Notes under the pieces: generated by a model | The model's database searches: none | Seen by the model: only the letters and a program-made list of their open reading frames with translations | What the model was told of the DNA's origin: nothing | In this document: positions 1-9,051 of the stretch, piece by piece | Layout of the letters: each line of letters begins with the position of its first letter | Position numbering within the stretch: position 1 is the first letter of the stretch | Made by a program: the position numbers and the translations under genes | From: Paenibacillus sp. FSL R5-0490 | GTDB taxonomy: Bacteria; Bacillota; Bacilli; Bacillales; Cytobacillaceae | Assembly: GCF_001956215.1 (NCBI RefSeq) | Contig: NZ_MRTQ01000002.1 | Span: 1-64,000, forward strand | Reading direction: 5' to 3' | Length of the DNA stretch: 64,000 nt

Positions 1-60
1 CCCGCAGGAAAGCGAAGCGCCTGGAACGGAAATCAACAGCCTCGATTACACGCTAAATAA
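1..60. other. Window edge, no gene seen
   Basis: No open frame can be supported here. The first 40 or so bases resemble the GC-rich intergenic repeats common in Bacillaceae, but this is recognition from memory and the segment is cut by the window edge, so its nature is open. Confidence 0.25.
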
Positions 61-65
61 AAAAA

Positions 66-103
66 CTGCAGACAAGCTCGTTTTTCATCGAGTTTGTCTA
101 CAG
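66..103 (-). terminator. Terminator of the AI-2E permease gene
   Basis: A 15-bp stem (66-80 with 89-103, two G-U pairs) is followed on the minus strand by a run of seven T. It lies just past the stop codon of the minus-strand permease gene. Confidence 0.8.
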
Positions 104-133
104 TCTGAACTGCCTTAACGGCAGTCCATTTAT

Positions 134-1258
134 TTATATTTCTTCGGATAGGAGGCTTTTCCTTGTTCTTAATCGGTAAAACCTTCTGAAGTCTTTTACG
201 AGAACCTTTATGACAGAATAAAAAGGTATAGCAATCAGGATTCCGATAAAACCATAAATCGATCCTGCAGCCATTAAGATAATAATGACTGTAAGCGGAT
301 GGAGATTAAGTCTTTTGCCCATCACATGAGGTGAGACGAGATTGCTTTCAAGAAGCTGAACTGAAATCAGTACCATTATAATTTTCAATACCATTCCCGG
401 TCCCTGCAATAACCCGATGAATATTGCAGGAATGATTCCGAGTACAGGACCGAGAAAAGGAACAACAGTCAGGAACATCGCAAACACAGCTAGTATCAAT
501 GCGTATTCCAATCCGATAATCTTATACCCGGCATACATTAACACGCCATCGACGACTGCCACAATAAACTGGCCGGTTACATAGGAAAATAAGGTCTTGT
601 CTATATCCCCCAAAATCCGCTGGCCTTCTTCCTCGTGTTTGTCAGGAAGGTATTTTAAAAGAAAAGGCCTGAGCTTGTGGTCATCCTTAAGGAAGTAGAA
701 AAGGATAAAAGGTACAACAACGATGACAGTGACAATACTTGTAATGGTAGAAAAAACTTTCATTACGTTTTCTCCTGCCCCTGATAAAAGTGTTTCCAGG
801 AAGTTCAGTACTTTATTTTTTACACGGTCATAGGAGAAGGTGCCCATATTATTTTCCTCAACCACTTTCTCCGTTTCATCCGATAAGTCTTCCATCTTAG
901 CAGGCAGATTTTCGCTGATTTCTGCTATCTGGCTGCCAATTGTTGTGCCGAGCAGATTAAAACCTAAATATCCTAAACCCAGGACCGCAGCAAAAATAAG
1001 CAGAATGCTCGCTGTTTTTGGCACAGCCCTTGAAACCAGCCTGACGAGGGGTCTTAGTATATAGTAAAAAATGCCGGCAATTAATACAGGGAAGAAAATA
1101 GTTGCAATTAGAGCACGGATCGGCCATAAAAAATAATCAATTTTCCCAAGGAGAAAAATGATGATTAACACAAAAATGGTGCCTGCTGCATATTTAAAAA
1201 AAGGTTTATTGATCCACATGCATATACCCCAACCCTTATATATGTATTTACTACTCAC
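134..1258 (-). CDS. AI-2E family transporter-like membrane protein
   Basis: This is a polytopic membrane protein of the AI-2E/UPF0118 (PF01594) family, whose members export small molecules or exchange ions; the substrate here cannot be read from sequence. About eight membrane segments are visible: a pair in residues 20-60, one at 70-105, one at 170-190 and four in 225-350. A soluble helical stretch (about 110-165) sits between TM3 and TM4, as usual for the family. Length (374 aa) is normal. The longest frame starts at GTG 1258. An ATG at residue 14 (1219) after a GGGG motif is the better start, since the GTG has a ribosome site too close to it. It is divergent from the MscS gene and has its own terminator. 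Family is firm; function is not. Confidence 0.85.
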   Translation of the reverse strand: MSSKYIYKGWGICMWINKPFFKYAAGTIFVLIIIFLLGKIDYFLWPIRALIATIFFPVLIAGIFYYILRPLVRLVSRAVPKTASILLIFAAVLGLGYLGFNLLGTTIGSQIAEISENLPAKMEDLSDETEKVVEENNMGTFSYDRVKNKVLNFLETLLSGAGENVMKVFSTITSIVTVIVVVPFILFYFLKDDHKLRPFLLKYLPDKHEEEGQRILGDIDKTLFSYVTGQFIVAVVDGVLMYAGYKIIGLEYALILAVFAMFLTVVPFLGPVLGIIPAIFIGLLQGPGMVLKIIMVLISVQLLESNLVSPHVMGKRLNLHPLTVIIILMAAGSIYGFIGILIAIPFYSVIKVLVKDFRRFYRLRTRKSLLSEEI

Positions 1259-1355
1259 TGTTCCTTTTTTTAAACAGTATTAAACACCGGTTTAAGAATC
1301 TATGTAAGAGGAATAGTTTAAGAATGAACTATATTACAGGTGAGGGAAGCTGCCG

Positions 1356-2390
1356 ATGCTATTTTTTAAGAATGTAACCTTGCAGGAAGTACTGCTGTTT
1401 TTATTGTTTGCAGGATTGATACTCGCTGCCAAATGGACAGTTAACTTACTGGTGAATAAGAGGAGGGGCAAGTCGATTCAGAATGACCGGATCATGCAGG
1501 GTGTTTCTTCACTCGTGAACTGGGCTGCTTTTTATGGAATCATCATTCTTTTCCTTTATTATTTTTCAAAGGAGAAATGGCTTTTTTATACCTTGTTTAC
1601 AGCAGGAGAGGTAGATGTAACGCTATATTTAATAATTGTAGCGTTCTTGACAGTCTCGCTCGCAAACCGGATCGTAAAAGTATTCACCAAATATGTATTA
1701 ACATCTGTTTATGAATTCTATGGAGTTGACCGCGGGCTCGGTTATTCATTCAACAGAATGATCTATTATACCGTCATGGTTGCAGCGCTCGCCATCAGCC
1801 TGACAACGGTTGGGCTGGATTTAACAGCGGCGGCTGCCATACTGGGTGTTCTCGGTATTGGGATAGGTTTCGGGATGCGAAATATTGCCGGTAACTTTAT
1901 TTCAGGCATTATCATCCTCTTCGAACGGCCGATTGAAATTGGGGAAGTAATTGAGATAAACAACAAAATCGGTAAAATAGAAAGCATCCGTCTCAGATCC
2001 ACTATCATCCGTACGGCTAAAGAGGGAACCCTGATTGTGCCAAATCAATACTTTATAGAACAGATCATCAAGAACCGGACGGGCTCAGAAATGCTTGCCC
2101 AGGTTCAAATCAGCGTAGTGTACGGCACTGATACTGAGAAAGTAGAAAAGCTTCTGAGAGAGGCAGTGGACTTGGAAGTGCCGAAAACAAAAGGAGTTTT
2201 AATGGAACCTGCGCCTGATATCCGTTTTGTTGATTTTCGCAGCAAAGCCATGGACTTTCTGATAGAGGTCCCTGTTGCAAACTTTGAAGCCAAGCAGAAA
2301 TTTGAAAGCCGGCTAAGGCATGTAATTGCAGAGAGTTTTTATTTGAACGGAATTGAACTTGCCTCAGCACAGCTGCTGCCCGGTGAGTGA
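1356..2390 (+). CDS. MscS-family mechanosensitive ion channel
   Basis: Small-conductance mechanosensitive channel, expected to open under membrane tension and release solutes on osmotic downshift. Four or five hydrophobic segments fill residues 8-185. The pore helix (about 155-190) is rich in Ala/Gly and ends in the typical IAGNFISGI stretch, followed by FERP and the beta domain (EVIEINNKIGKIESI, 190-215). The soluble alpha/beta vestibule runs to residue 340. At 344 aa it is an extended MscS form with additional N-terminal helices, unlike 286-aa E. coli MscS. The start ATG follows a GGTGAGG ribosome site. It is a single gene, with a terminator after it at 2419. Confidence 0.9.
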   Translation: MLFFKNVTLQEVLLFLLFAGLILAAKWTVNLLVNKRRGKSIQNDRIMQGVSSLVNWAAFYGIIILFLYYFSKEKWLFYTLFTAGEVDVTLYLIIVAFLTVSLANRIVKVFTKYVLTSVYEFYGVDRGLGYSFNRMIYYTVMVAALAISLTTVGLDLTAAAAILGVLGIGIGFGMRNIAGNFISGIIILFERPIEIGEVIEINNKIGKIESIRLRSTIIRTAKEGTLIVPNQYFIEQIIKNRTGSEMLAQVQISVVYGTDTEKVEKLLREAVDLEVPKTKGVLMEPAPDIRFVDFRSKAMDFLIEVPVANFEAKQKFESRLRHVIAESFYLNGIELASAQLLPGE

Positions 2391-2418
2391 CAATACATGT
2401 TAAGCAGTAGAAATAACG

Positions 2419-2448
2419 AAAACACCAGCTGCTAAGGGCTGGTGTTTT
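2419..2448. terminator. Bidirectional terminator
   Basis: An 11-bp perfect stem (2419-2429 with 2438-2448) has A-tract and T-tract flanks. It lies between the convergent MscS gene and the small membrane protein gene and can serve both. Confidence 0.85.
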
Positions 2449-2460
2449 CCAACGTGAAAT

Positions 2461-2646
2461 CTATTTTCCCAACAGAGCTTTCACTCCAAGATAAAGAATG
2501 GCAAGACCAAAGATGATCATAGCCAGACTGCCGACAATGGTGAAAAAGCTGGCAATACCTGAAGTAATAACTGCAGAAACAGGTACCATTGTCATGCCGT
2601 AGCCAGCAAGCATACATGCAAGATATAATAATGCCAATTGATACAT
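2461..2646 (-). CDS. Small two-helix membrane protein
   Basis: A 61-residue hydrophobic protein with two predicted membrane helices (about 5-27 and 33-57) and almost no soluble part. I do not recognise a named family. Two things support a real gene: a strong ribosome site (GGGAGG, eight bases before the ATG) and a good terminator directly after the stop. An overlapping frame of equal length has no such start signals. A copy of the window's structured repeat lies upstream at 2750-3083, so its promoter must sit in the roughly 100 bases between them or read through the repeat. Confidence 0.65.
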   Translation of the reverse strand: MYQLALLYLACMLAGYGMTMVPVSAVITSGIASFFTIVGSLAMIIFGLAILYLGVKALLGK

Positions 2647-2749
2647 TATAGATCCCTCCCTTCCATACTAACGTATGAAAATGAAGGAATCTTGCTTGGT
2701 CTAATATCCCGAATCTTCCGAATAACGCAAAAACAGTTCTTTGGAATTA

Positions 2750-3083
2750 TTTATCGCAGTCTAACGGGCAGTAATACCCCACTTCAGGACTCAGAGGAAT
2801 CAAAGGAGGATAGGCGGAGGTCAAACTGCCCGTAAAGGGCCGAAAACGAACAAAGACTAAGAACGCCACGTCCTCCCAAAAGCTGCCGATTTCGGTCGTG
2901 CGATGTATCGCTGCCGTAGATTTCCTTGTCCTGTGGCAACATCTTTGTGACCCAGTTCCTCCCAAAAGCTGTCGCATTTGGTCGTGCGATGCTCATGCTG
3001 ACGAAGCCTTCCTTGTCCTGTGGGCCTCAACTAACAATCAGTGGGGGATTAGGAAAACCCCCACTGATTGAAGTTTCACTTTA
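2750..3083. repeat. Structured interspersed repeat, copy 1 (full length)
   Basis: 334 bp bounded by TTTA at each end, matching copies at 59990-60145 and 63130-63454. The left part holds an inverted repeat (ACGGGCAGT with ACTGCCCGT). The centre has two tandem units of 86-bp period starting at 2871 and 2957 (each opening TCCTCCCAAAAGCTG and carrying GGTCGTGCGATG and CCTTGTCCTGTGG). The right part is a perfect 13-bp hairpin (CAATCAGTGGGGG and its complement, 3028-3063). The terminal TTTA overlaps the stop codon of the minus-strand gene at 3081. No intact protein is encoded. Confidence 0.9.
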
Positions 3084-3554
3084 TTGATTCTGATTTGCTT
3101 CCTGTACAGCTATGATTTTTAGAGCAGTTAATTCTTCATCCGATAATCTTTCAGTTAAAAGACTGTATAATTCATTTTGTTCTTCAGCAGTCAGTCCGCC
3201 TTTTACTTTTGAGACACTCTGCTTGATTTCATCAATCGAAAAGCTTTCTGAAATCTTCTTTACCGCTTCTTCTTTTGTCTTGATCGGCAATGATGTCTTT
3301 TGAAGATCTGCAGCTTTTAAATCATCCATACTGTTTCCAAGCAGAGCCTCTACGTTTGGATCATTGGCAAGCATCGCAAGATCATCCTCAGATATGCTGC
3401 CGGCAACTTCTGTCATTACTTTATTTGATATCAAATTCATTGAAGCAAAATAAATGAGAAAACCCAGTAGAATAAAAGACCCTCCAGTGATAGTCCAAAA
3501 AATAATTTTTTTCAACTTTATGGGCTGCTCTGAGAAACGAACAGTTCCGTTCAC
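3081..3554 (-). CDS. Unrecognised single-pass membrane protein
   Basis: 157 residues. A short cytoplasmic N-terminus is followed by one membrane helix (about 17-39, KKIIFWTITGGSFILLGFL), then an acidic helical region outside or at the membrane. That region has two weakly similar blocks ending in SISEDDLAML (about 55-65) and ERLSDEELTAL (about 136-147). I do not recognise the family. The longest frame starts at GTG 3554, but a GGGAGG motif lies only three bases away, so the start is uncertain. It is divergent from the helicase gene at 3674. Its stop codon lies in the terminal TTTA of repeat copy 1, whose hairpin may act as its terminator. Confidence 0.65.
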   Translation of the reverse strand: MNGTVRFSEQPIKLKKIIFWTITGGSFILLGFLIYFASMNLISNKVMTEVAGSISEDDLAMLANDPNVEALLGNSMDDLKAADLQKTSLPIKTKEEAVKKISESFSIDEIKQSVSKVKGGLTAEEQNELYSLLTERLSDEELTALKIIAVQEANQNQ

Positions 3555-3673
3555 ACTCCTCCCATTTCCTTCTTCTTAAATTGTAAATGGTTATTTCCTT
3601 CTTTTGCAAATCTTTCTTATCTGCAGAACGTATGTGCTATAATGGAGTGATAGTAAACTAAGGGGCCGTTTCA

Positions 3674-5965
3674 ATGGATAAAAAGATAAAAATTTCTGTA
3701 AGATCGCTTGTTGAATATGTATATAAGAGCGGCAGCATTGAAACAGGCTTCCGTTCTGCAGTGCCGCTTTTAGAAGGAACAAGAATTCATCAGAGAATTC
3801 AAAAACTGTATGGCGAAGAAGATCAAAAAGAAGTGTATCTGCAAACAGCATTAACCGTCAATAATCTCGACTTTCAGATCGAAGGAAGATGTGACGGGCT
3901 TATCATCAATAATAGCGAACGGATTATTGATGAAATTAAGTCTGTATCTATCCCACTATCTGAAATTGATCAATTTGCATATCCTGTCCATTGGGCTCAG
4001 GCTAAATGCTATGCTTTCATGTATGCGAAAGACCATAATATTTCAAAAATAACAATTCAATTAACTTATGTACATGCTAAAACTGATGAAGTGAAAAGAT
4101 TTCAGCACAGTTATTCTTTTTGTGAACTGGAAGAATTCATAGTGCATCTTCTTGAATCCTATTCTCCTTACGCAGAATTAAGGGTTCGGCATCAAAAGGA
4201 TTTAATAAAAGGTCTTCAGGAACTGACTTTTCCTTTTCCAGCTTATCGAAATGGCCAAAGGAAACTTGCAGGGGCAGTGTACAAAACAATTGCTGAAGGG
4301 AAAAACTTATTTGCCAACGCACCTACAGGCATCGGCAAATCCATTTCCACCCTTTTTCCAGCATTAAAAGCCATTGGGGAAGGACATATTCAGAGGATCA
4401 TCTATGCCACAGCTAAAACCATTACCCGTCAGGCTGCAGAAGGGGCCATTAACCTAATGCGGGAAAATGGATTGAATCTTAAATCAGTCACAATCACGGC
4501 CAAGGACAAAATTTGCTTTAAGGAAGAAACTAATTGCCATAAAGACAGCTGTGAGTTTGCCAATGGGTATTACGACAGGATTAATAATGCATTACTTGAC
4601 CTCCTGACAAATGAGAACTTGATAACCAGAACGACAATTGAAAAATATGCGATGAAGCATAAAGTCTGCCCTTTTGAATTTTCATTGGATGCTGCATATG
4701 CAGCTGACACCATTATTGGTGATTATAATTATATTTTCGATCCGAAGGTCTCACTGAAGCGATTGCTGGAAGAGGAGAAAAAGAAAACTTCGCTCCTGAT
4801 CGATGAAGCACATAATCTAGTGGACCGCGGAAGGGAAATGTATTCAAGCACGCTTGAGAAATCATCTTTTCTTCAATTGAGCAGAAGCTTTAAAGGGAAG
4901 GATGAAAGGATTCAAAAAAGTGCAAAACAGGTTAATGGAATTTTTATTGCATTAAAAAAGAATTGTGGTGAAAATCAGGAAATCGCAGAAAAGGATCCCC
5001 CTGAAGAACTTTTTGAAGTTCTTGAGGAATTTGTTCAATATGCCGAAGACTATCTGGGACAAAACAGGAACAATACGGATGAGGAATTGCTGGAAGTATT
5101 TTTTGCTGCCCAGAACTTCGTAAGAATAGGTAAACTGTATGATGAAAGGTTTGTAACGTATATTCAAAAGCAGAGAAATGATCTGAATATCAAGCTATTT
5201 TGCCTCGATCCATCTAATCTTCTGTACAAGGCCAGAAAAGGATATAAGTCAGCTATCTTTTTTTCAGCTACCTTAATGCCACTTAATTATTATTTGGACA
5301 TGCTTGGCTTTCAAGAAGAAGATTTTATTTTATCTGTTCCTTCCCCTTTCTCAAAAGATCAGGCTAAGGTATACATACAGCCGCTTTCCACTAGATATCG
5401 CGACCGGGAAGAGTCTATTGGACCGATCGTCAGTACTATTAAGAGCATGTTAAAGGAACAGAAGGGGAATTACTTGATCTTCTTTCCATCCTACCAATAT
5501 ATGGAGGATGTCTATTGTCGGTTACTCGATGAGGAACTGCCGGTACATACAATCATTCAAAGGACTGGAATGGATGAAGGGGAAAGGGAGAAGTTTCTGG
5601 ATGCATTTCAGTCAAATCCTTCTGGAACTCTGTTGGGATTCGCCGTCCTGGGCGGGATATTTTCAGAGGGAATTGATTTGCAGGGAGATAGGCTGAACGG
5701 TGTATTCGTGGTGGGGGTAGGGCTTCCACAGTTAGGGTTTGAACGCAACATTATGAAAGCTTATTTTAATCAGCAAGGAAAAGACGGCTATGATTATGCC
5801 TATACTTATCCTGGTATGAACAAGGTTCTGCAGGCAGGGGGCAGATTGATCCGCTCTGAGGACGATACAGGAATGATTGTTTTAATGGATGACAGGTATG
5901 TGCAGGCAAAATATCAGGCTCTGCTGCCAGTGGAATGGAAGGATTTTAAAGTATTAAGAAGTTAA
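3674..5965 (+). CDS. DinG/Rad3-family DNA helicase with N-terminal PD-(D/E)XK nuclease domain
   Basis: Predicted superfamily 2 helicase of the XPD/DinG type (COG1199). Residues 1-170 look like a Cas4/RecB-type nuclease: LEGTRIHQRI, then GRCDGLI and IDEIKSV, giving the D...ExK catalytic pattern. The helicase has Walker A APTGIGKS (about residue 216) and DEAH (about 377). Four cysteines (281, 288, 293, 332) lie between them as in the XPD iron-sulfur domain. The C-terminal half has the GIFSEGIDLQG and QAGGRLIRSEDD motifs of Helicase_C_2. A role in unwinding and cutting branched or damaged DNA is inferred. Single gene, start ATG after AAGGGG, terminator at 5968. Confidence 0.88.
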   Translation: MDKKIKISVRSLVEYVYKSGSIETGFRSAVPLLEGTRIHQRIQKLYGEEDQKEVYLQTALTVNNLDFQIEGRCDGLIINNSERIIDEIKSVSIPLSEIDQFAYPVHWAQAKCYAFMYAKDHNISKITIQLTYVHAKTDEVKRFQHSYSFCELEEFIVHLLESYSPYAELRVRHQKDLIKGLQELTFPFPAYRNGQRKLAGAVYKTIAEGKNLFANAPTGIGKSISTLFPALKAIGEGHIQRIIYATAKTITRQAAEGAINLMRENGLNLKSVTITAKDKICFKEETNCHKDSCEFANGYYDRINNALLDLLTNENLITRTTIEKYAMKHKVCPFEFSLDAAYAADTIIGDYNYIFDPKVSLKRLLEEEKKKTSLLIDEAHNLVDRGREMYSSTLEKSSFLQLSRSFKGKDERIQKSAKQVNGIFIALKKNCGENQEIAEKDPPEELFEVLEEFVQYAEDYLGQNRNNTDEELLEVFFAAQNFVRIGKLYDERFVTYIQKQRNDLNIKLFCLDPSNLLYKARKGYKSAIFFSATLMPLNYYLDMLGFQEEDFILSVPSPFSKDQAKVYIQPLSTRYRDREESIGPIVSTIKSMLKEQKGNYLIFFPSYQYMEDVYCRLLDEELPVHTIIQRTGMDEGEREKFLDAFQSNPSGTLLGFAVLGGIFSEGIDLQGDRLNGVFVVGVGLPQLGFERNIMKAYFNQQGKDGYDYAYTYPGMNKVLQAGGRLIRSEDDTGMIVLMDDRYVQAKYQALLPVEWKDFKVLRS

Positions 5966-5967
5966 AA

Positions 5968-5992
5968 ACATCCTGCTCTTTGAGCAGGATGT
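5968..5992. terminator. Bidirectional terminator
   Basis: An 11-bp perfect stem with a 3-base loop (5968-5978 with 5982-5992) lies between the convergent helicase and YczE-type genes. Confidence 0.8.
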
Positions 5993-5999
5993 AATCGTA

Positions 6000-6626
6000 T
6001 TATTTAGTAATGACAGGACCTTTCGGGTCCTGCATTTTTCCGAGCGCTCTTTCGAAAACCGGGTAAAAGAATTGTACTACAAGTCCAAGTGTCAATGTTA
6101 CCACGATTGTGCCTACTCCGATTGCACCTCTGAATAAAAACGCAAGCAGCAAAGCAAAGCTCTCGCTGATGATCCTTGAATTCCTTAAGTTTAATCCGAA
6201 TCTGGTGTGAATGGCTACCATTAATGTATCCATAGGGCTTGCCGGAAATTTAGCCTGAAGATAGATGGCAACTCCCATTCCCATCGAAAGAATTCCGACG
6301 AATAATATGATCGATTGCATTGCCAATGTCTGCGGCGAAAGGTCACCAAAAATGATGAGAAGCCAAAAGTCAATCAGTGCGCCAATAATCAAAATGGAAA
6401 TGGCTGCAAGGACTTCAGGCTTTTTTTTCATTAGAAAGGCATTTATAAAAATAAGCACGATTCCATTTATAAAAACAAAGGTGCCAACTGTTAAGTTAAA
6501 CATTTGCGATTCACCAACAGCCAGGGCATCCCATGCAGAAGCTCCGAGGTTTGACCTGATAATCAGGGCTACACCCATTGTCAGGATCAGCATCCCAATA
6601 ACAAAAAATAATAGACGTTCTTTCAT
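6000..6626 (-). CDS. YczE/YyaS/YitT-type integral membrane protein
   Basis: About 208 residues with five predicted membrane helices. It matches the YczE/YyaS type of the YitT family, including the repeated pattern with LGASAWDAL near helix 2 and FPASPMDTL near helix 4. The two halves look like an internal duplication. The molecular function is unknown for the family; B. subtilis YczE affects secondary metabolism. The longest frame begins at a TTG (6644), but GGAGAG five bases before the ATG at 6626 marks the start used here. The C-terminal tail is short and basic. Single gene convergent with the helicase. Confidence 0.8.
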   Translation of the reverse strand: MKERLLFFVIGMLILTMGVALIIRSNLGASAWDALAVGESQMFNLTVGTFVFINGIVLIFINAFLMKKKPEVLAAISILIIGALIDFWLLIIFGDLSPQTLAMQSIILFVGILSMGMGVAIYLQAKFPASPMDTLMVAIHTRFGLNLRNSRIISESFALLLAFLFRGAIGVGTIVVTLTLGLVVQFFYPVFERALGKMQDPKGPVITK

Positions 6627-6953
6627 GAAGACTCTCCAATCCAACTATGTTTAATTTTAGCTTGGCCCTTTTGAACATCAATACTCCTTCAGCATTGAAA
6701 TTATGAAGGGAAAATTCATTTTACCATTAAAATATATTGGGCAACAGGTTATTTTATTAAAAATTGTTGGTTTTTGCGGTAAAAAGGCGAAAGATATTAA
6801 GGCGAAATCCATTTTCATTGAATTGGAATTGTGCTATATTATTTTACATTCGTTCACCATTTATTAATGCTGCTGCTACAAAATTTTTACATAACAAAAA
6901 CTTAGCCGCTGCTAAGTTCGCATGTGTACAATTTAAGAGGTGAAACCACACTA
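6627..6953. other. Intergenic region upstream of ltaS
   Basis: AT-rich spacer between divergent genes. It contains a candidate extended -10 promoter towards ltaS (6812-6840) and a small 6-bp hairpin CTTAGC-CGCT-GCTAAG at 6901-6916 shortly before the ltaS ribosome site. No small open frame with a ribosome site was found. Confidence 0.5.
6812..6840 (+). promoter_or_regulatory. Candidate sigma-A promoter of ltaS-like gene
   Basis: Weak -35 TTTTCA (6812-6817), 17-bp spacer, and extended -10 TGC-TATATT (-10 at 6835-6840). Position is about 115 bases before the start codon. Confidence 0.4.
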
Positions 6954-8921
6954 ATGAGAAAGTTATTCAAATCGCCTGACAAATTAGCTAAAAGCAGCCT
7001 TGCTGTATTCTTTCTGACTGTTATCCTTTTTTGGCTAAAAACATATGGAGCCTATCGCATTGAATTTAACTTAGGGATTAATAATGACATACAGCGATTT
7101 CTGTTGTTTTTGAATCCGTTAAGTTCTACACTGGTATTCCTGGGGTTGGCTTTGTTTTTCAAAGGGAAATGGCAATCCGGCATGCTTATTGGCTTGAACT
7201 TCTTCTTATCCTTCCTGCTTTATGCAAATGTCGTTTATTACCGATTCTTTAACGATTTTATTACTGTTCCTGTTCTCATGCAGGCAAAAGTAAATGGAGG
7301 GCAGCTGGGAGATAGCGCTCTGTCGTTAATGACTCCTTGGGATATCTTTTATTTTACAGATACACTGCTGCTTCTTTTTCTGGCAGTCAGGAAGTGGTAC
7401 AATCCGGGAAAGAAAATCACCCGTAAACCAGCTTTGGCTGTTATGGCAGCAGGGATCATTGTATTCTTCATTAATCTTGGAATGGCCGAGAATGACCGCC
7501 CTGAACTGCTTACACGTTCTTTTGACCGCAATTATTTGGTGAAATACCTGGGAGCATACAATTTCACGATTTATGATATAGTGCAGAATGCGAAGTCTGC
7601 CAGCCAGAGAGCTCTTGCGGATACGAACGATGTGACTGAAGTGGAGAACTATGTTAAAGCAAAATATGCACCACCAAACCCTGAATACTTCGGAAAAGCC
7701 AAGGGCATGAATGTTATTTATGTATCCATGGAATCACTGCAGACTTTTATTATAGACTACAAGCTGAATGGAAAAGAAGTTACCCCATTCCTGAACTCAC
7801 TTGCACATAGCGGCAAGACATTTTACTTTGATAATATAGTCAACCAAACCGGACAGGGAAAGACTTCCGATGCCGAGTTCATGATGGATACATCGCTATA
7901 TCCCATGTCACAGGGAGCCGTTTATGTAACAAAAGCGCAAAATACATTCCATGGCACACCTGCTATTTTAAAGCCACATGGCTATACTTCAGCAACTTTC
8001 CATGGAAACTACAAGACATTCTGGAATCGTAACGAAATGTATAAAACCATGGGCTATGATAAATTTTTTGATGCAGAGTACTACGATATGAACAATGAAA
8101 ACACGAAAAACTATGGCTTGAAGGATAAGCCGTTTTTCAAGGAATCCATGCCATTGCTGACCAGTCTGCCACAGCCCTTTTACACAAAGTTCATCACGCT
8201 TTCAAATCACTTTCCCTTTAAAATGGATGAGTGGGATACTGACTTTCCTGCAGGAGAAACAGATAATGATGTGGTGAATCACTATTTCCAGTCTGCGAAT
8301 TATATGGACCAGGCACTAGAGCAATTCTTTATCGATTTAAAGGATTCCGGATTGTATGATCATACCGTAGTTGTTCTGTATGGGGATCATTACGGAATTT
8401 CCGAAAATCATAATGAGGCAATGGCTAAGGTGATCGGAAAAGAAATTACGCCATTCGAATATGCCAAGCTTCAAAGGGTGCCAGTGTTCATACATGTACC
8501 TGGAGTGGAAGGCGGCATTGTCCACAACGTCGGCGGACAGGTAGATGTGCGTCCAACATTACTTCACCTGCTGGGCATTGATACAAAAAATCATCTTGAA
8601 ATGGGATCAGATTTGTTATCGGCAAAACACCGTGAAGTTGTCCCATTCCGAAACGGCAACTTTATTTCACCGGAATATACCCAAATTGAAGAAACCTGCT
8701 ATTTTACTGATACTGGAGAAATAGCTGAAGCTAATGCATGTAAGCCATTTTCCGATCAGGCGAAAAAAGAGCTTGAAATGTCAGACAACATTGTTTACAA
8801 GGACCTGCTTCGTTTTTATAAGCCGGAAGGATTTGTTCCAATCAACCGGAATGATTATTCATATATTAAGAAAGAGGTCCCATTTAAAGAGGAAAGAAAT
8901 GGGCCTGGTGTACAGAAGTAA
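6954..8921 (+). CDS. ltaS: LTA synthase family protein (LtaS-like)
   Basis: Polymerises glycerol phosphate from phosphatidylglycerol on the outer membrane face to build lipoteichoic acid, or primes that reaction. Five membrane helices occupy residues 10-200. An extracellular sulfatase-fold domain follows, with the nucleophile Thr in GKTSDAEF (Thr304), FHGNYKTFWNR, and the metal-site motif YGDHYG near residue 480. At 655 aa it has normal length. Bacilli carry several paralogues (LtaS, YfnI, YqgS, YvgJ), so the symbol names the family rather than the exact orthologue. The ATG at 6954 is chosen over an upstream frame because GAGGTG precedes it. Followed by its own terminator. Confidence 0.88.
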   Translation: MRKLFKSPDKLAKSSLAVFFLTVILFWLKTYGAYRIEFNLGINNDIQRFLLFLNPLSSTLVFLGLALFFKGKWQSGMLIGLNFFLSFLLYANVVYYRFFNDFITVPVLMQAKVNGGQLGDSALSLMTPWDIFYFTDTLLLLFLAVRKWYNPGKKITRKPALAVMAAGIIVFFINLGMAENDRPELLTRSFDRNYLVKYLGAYNFTIYDIVQNAKSASQRALADTNDVTEVENYVKAKYAPPNPEYFGKAKGMNVIYVSMESLQTFIIDYKLNGKEVTPFLNSLAHSGKTFYFDNIVNQTGQGKTSDAEFMMDTSLYPMSQGAVYVTKAQNTFHGTPAILKPHGYTSATFHGNYKTFWNRNEMYKTMGYDKFFDAEYYDMNNENTKNYGLKDKPFFKESMPLLTSLPQPFYTKFITLSNHFPFKMDEWDTDFPAGETDNDVVNHYFQSANYMDQALEQFFIDLKDSGLYDHTVVVLYGDHYGISENHNEAMAKVIGKEITPFEYAKLQRVPVFIHVPGVEGGIVHNVGGQVDVRPTLLHLLGIDTKNHLEMGSDLLSAKHREVVPFRNGNFISPEYTQIEETCYFTDTGEIAEANACKPFSDQAKKELEMSDNIVYKDLLRFYKPEGFVPINRNDYSYIKKEVPFKEERNGPGVQK

Positions 8922-8928
8922 GATTCAG

Positions 8929-8960
8929 GAGCGGAGAGATTACTCTCTGCTCTTTTTTTT
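8929..8960 (+). terminator. Terminator of ltaS-like gene
   Basis: A 10-bp stem with one G-U pair (8929-8938 with 8943-8952) is followed by eight T. Confidence 0.85.
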
Positions 8961-9051
8961 AACCCTTAAATATATGCAGAAAGTATGGAGTTTACTGAGA
9001 AAATGCAAGGGTAGAATATCATTGAAAAGATATAAAGAAAGGGTGATAAGG

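Noticed and set aside
2747-2977. Minus-strand open frame inside repeat copy 1, with a similar frame at 63131-63349
   Set aside because: The two translations agree only over the central part and diverge after a frameshift near the end. No ribosome site. The sequence is better explained as hairpin-rich non-coding repeat.
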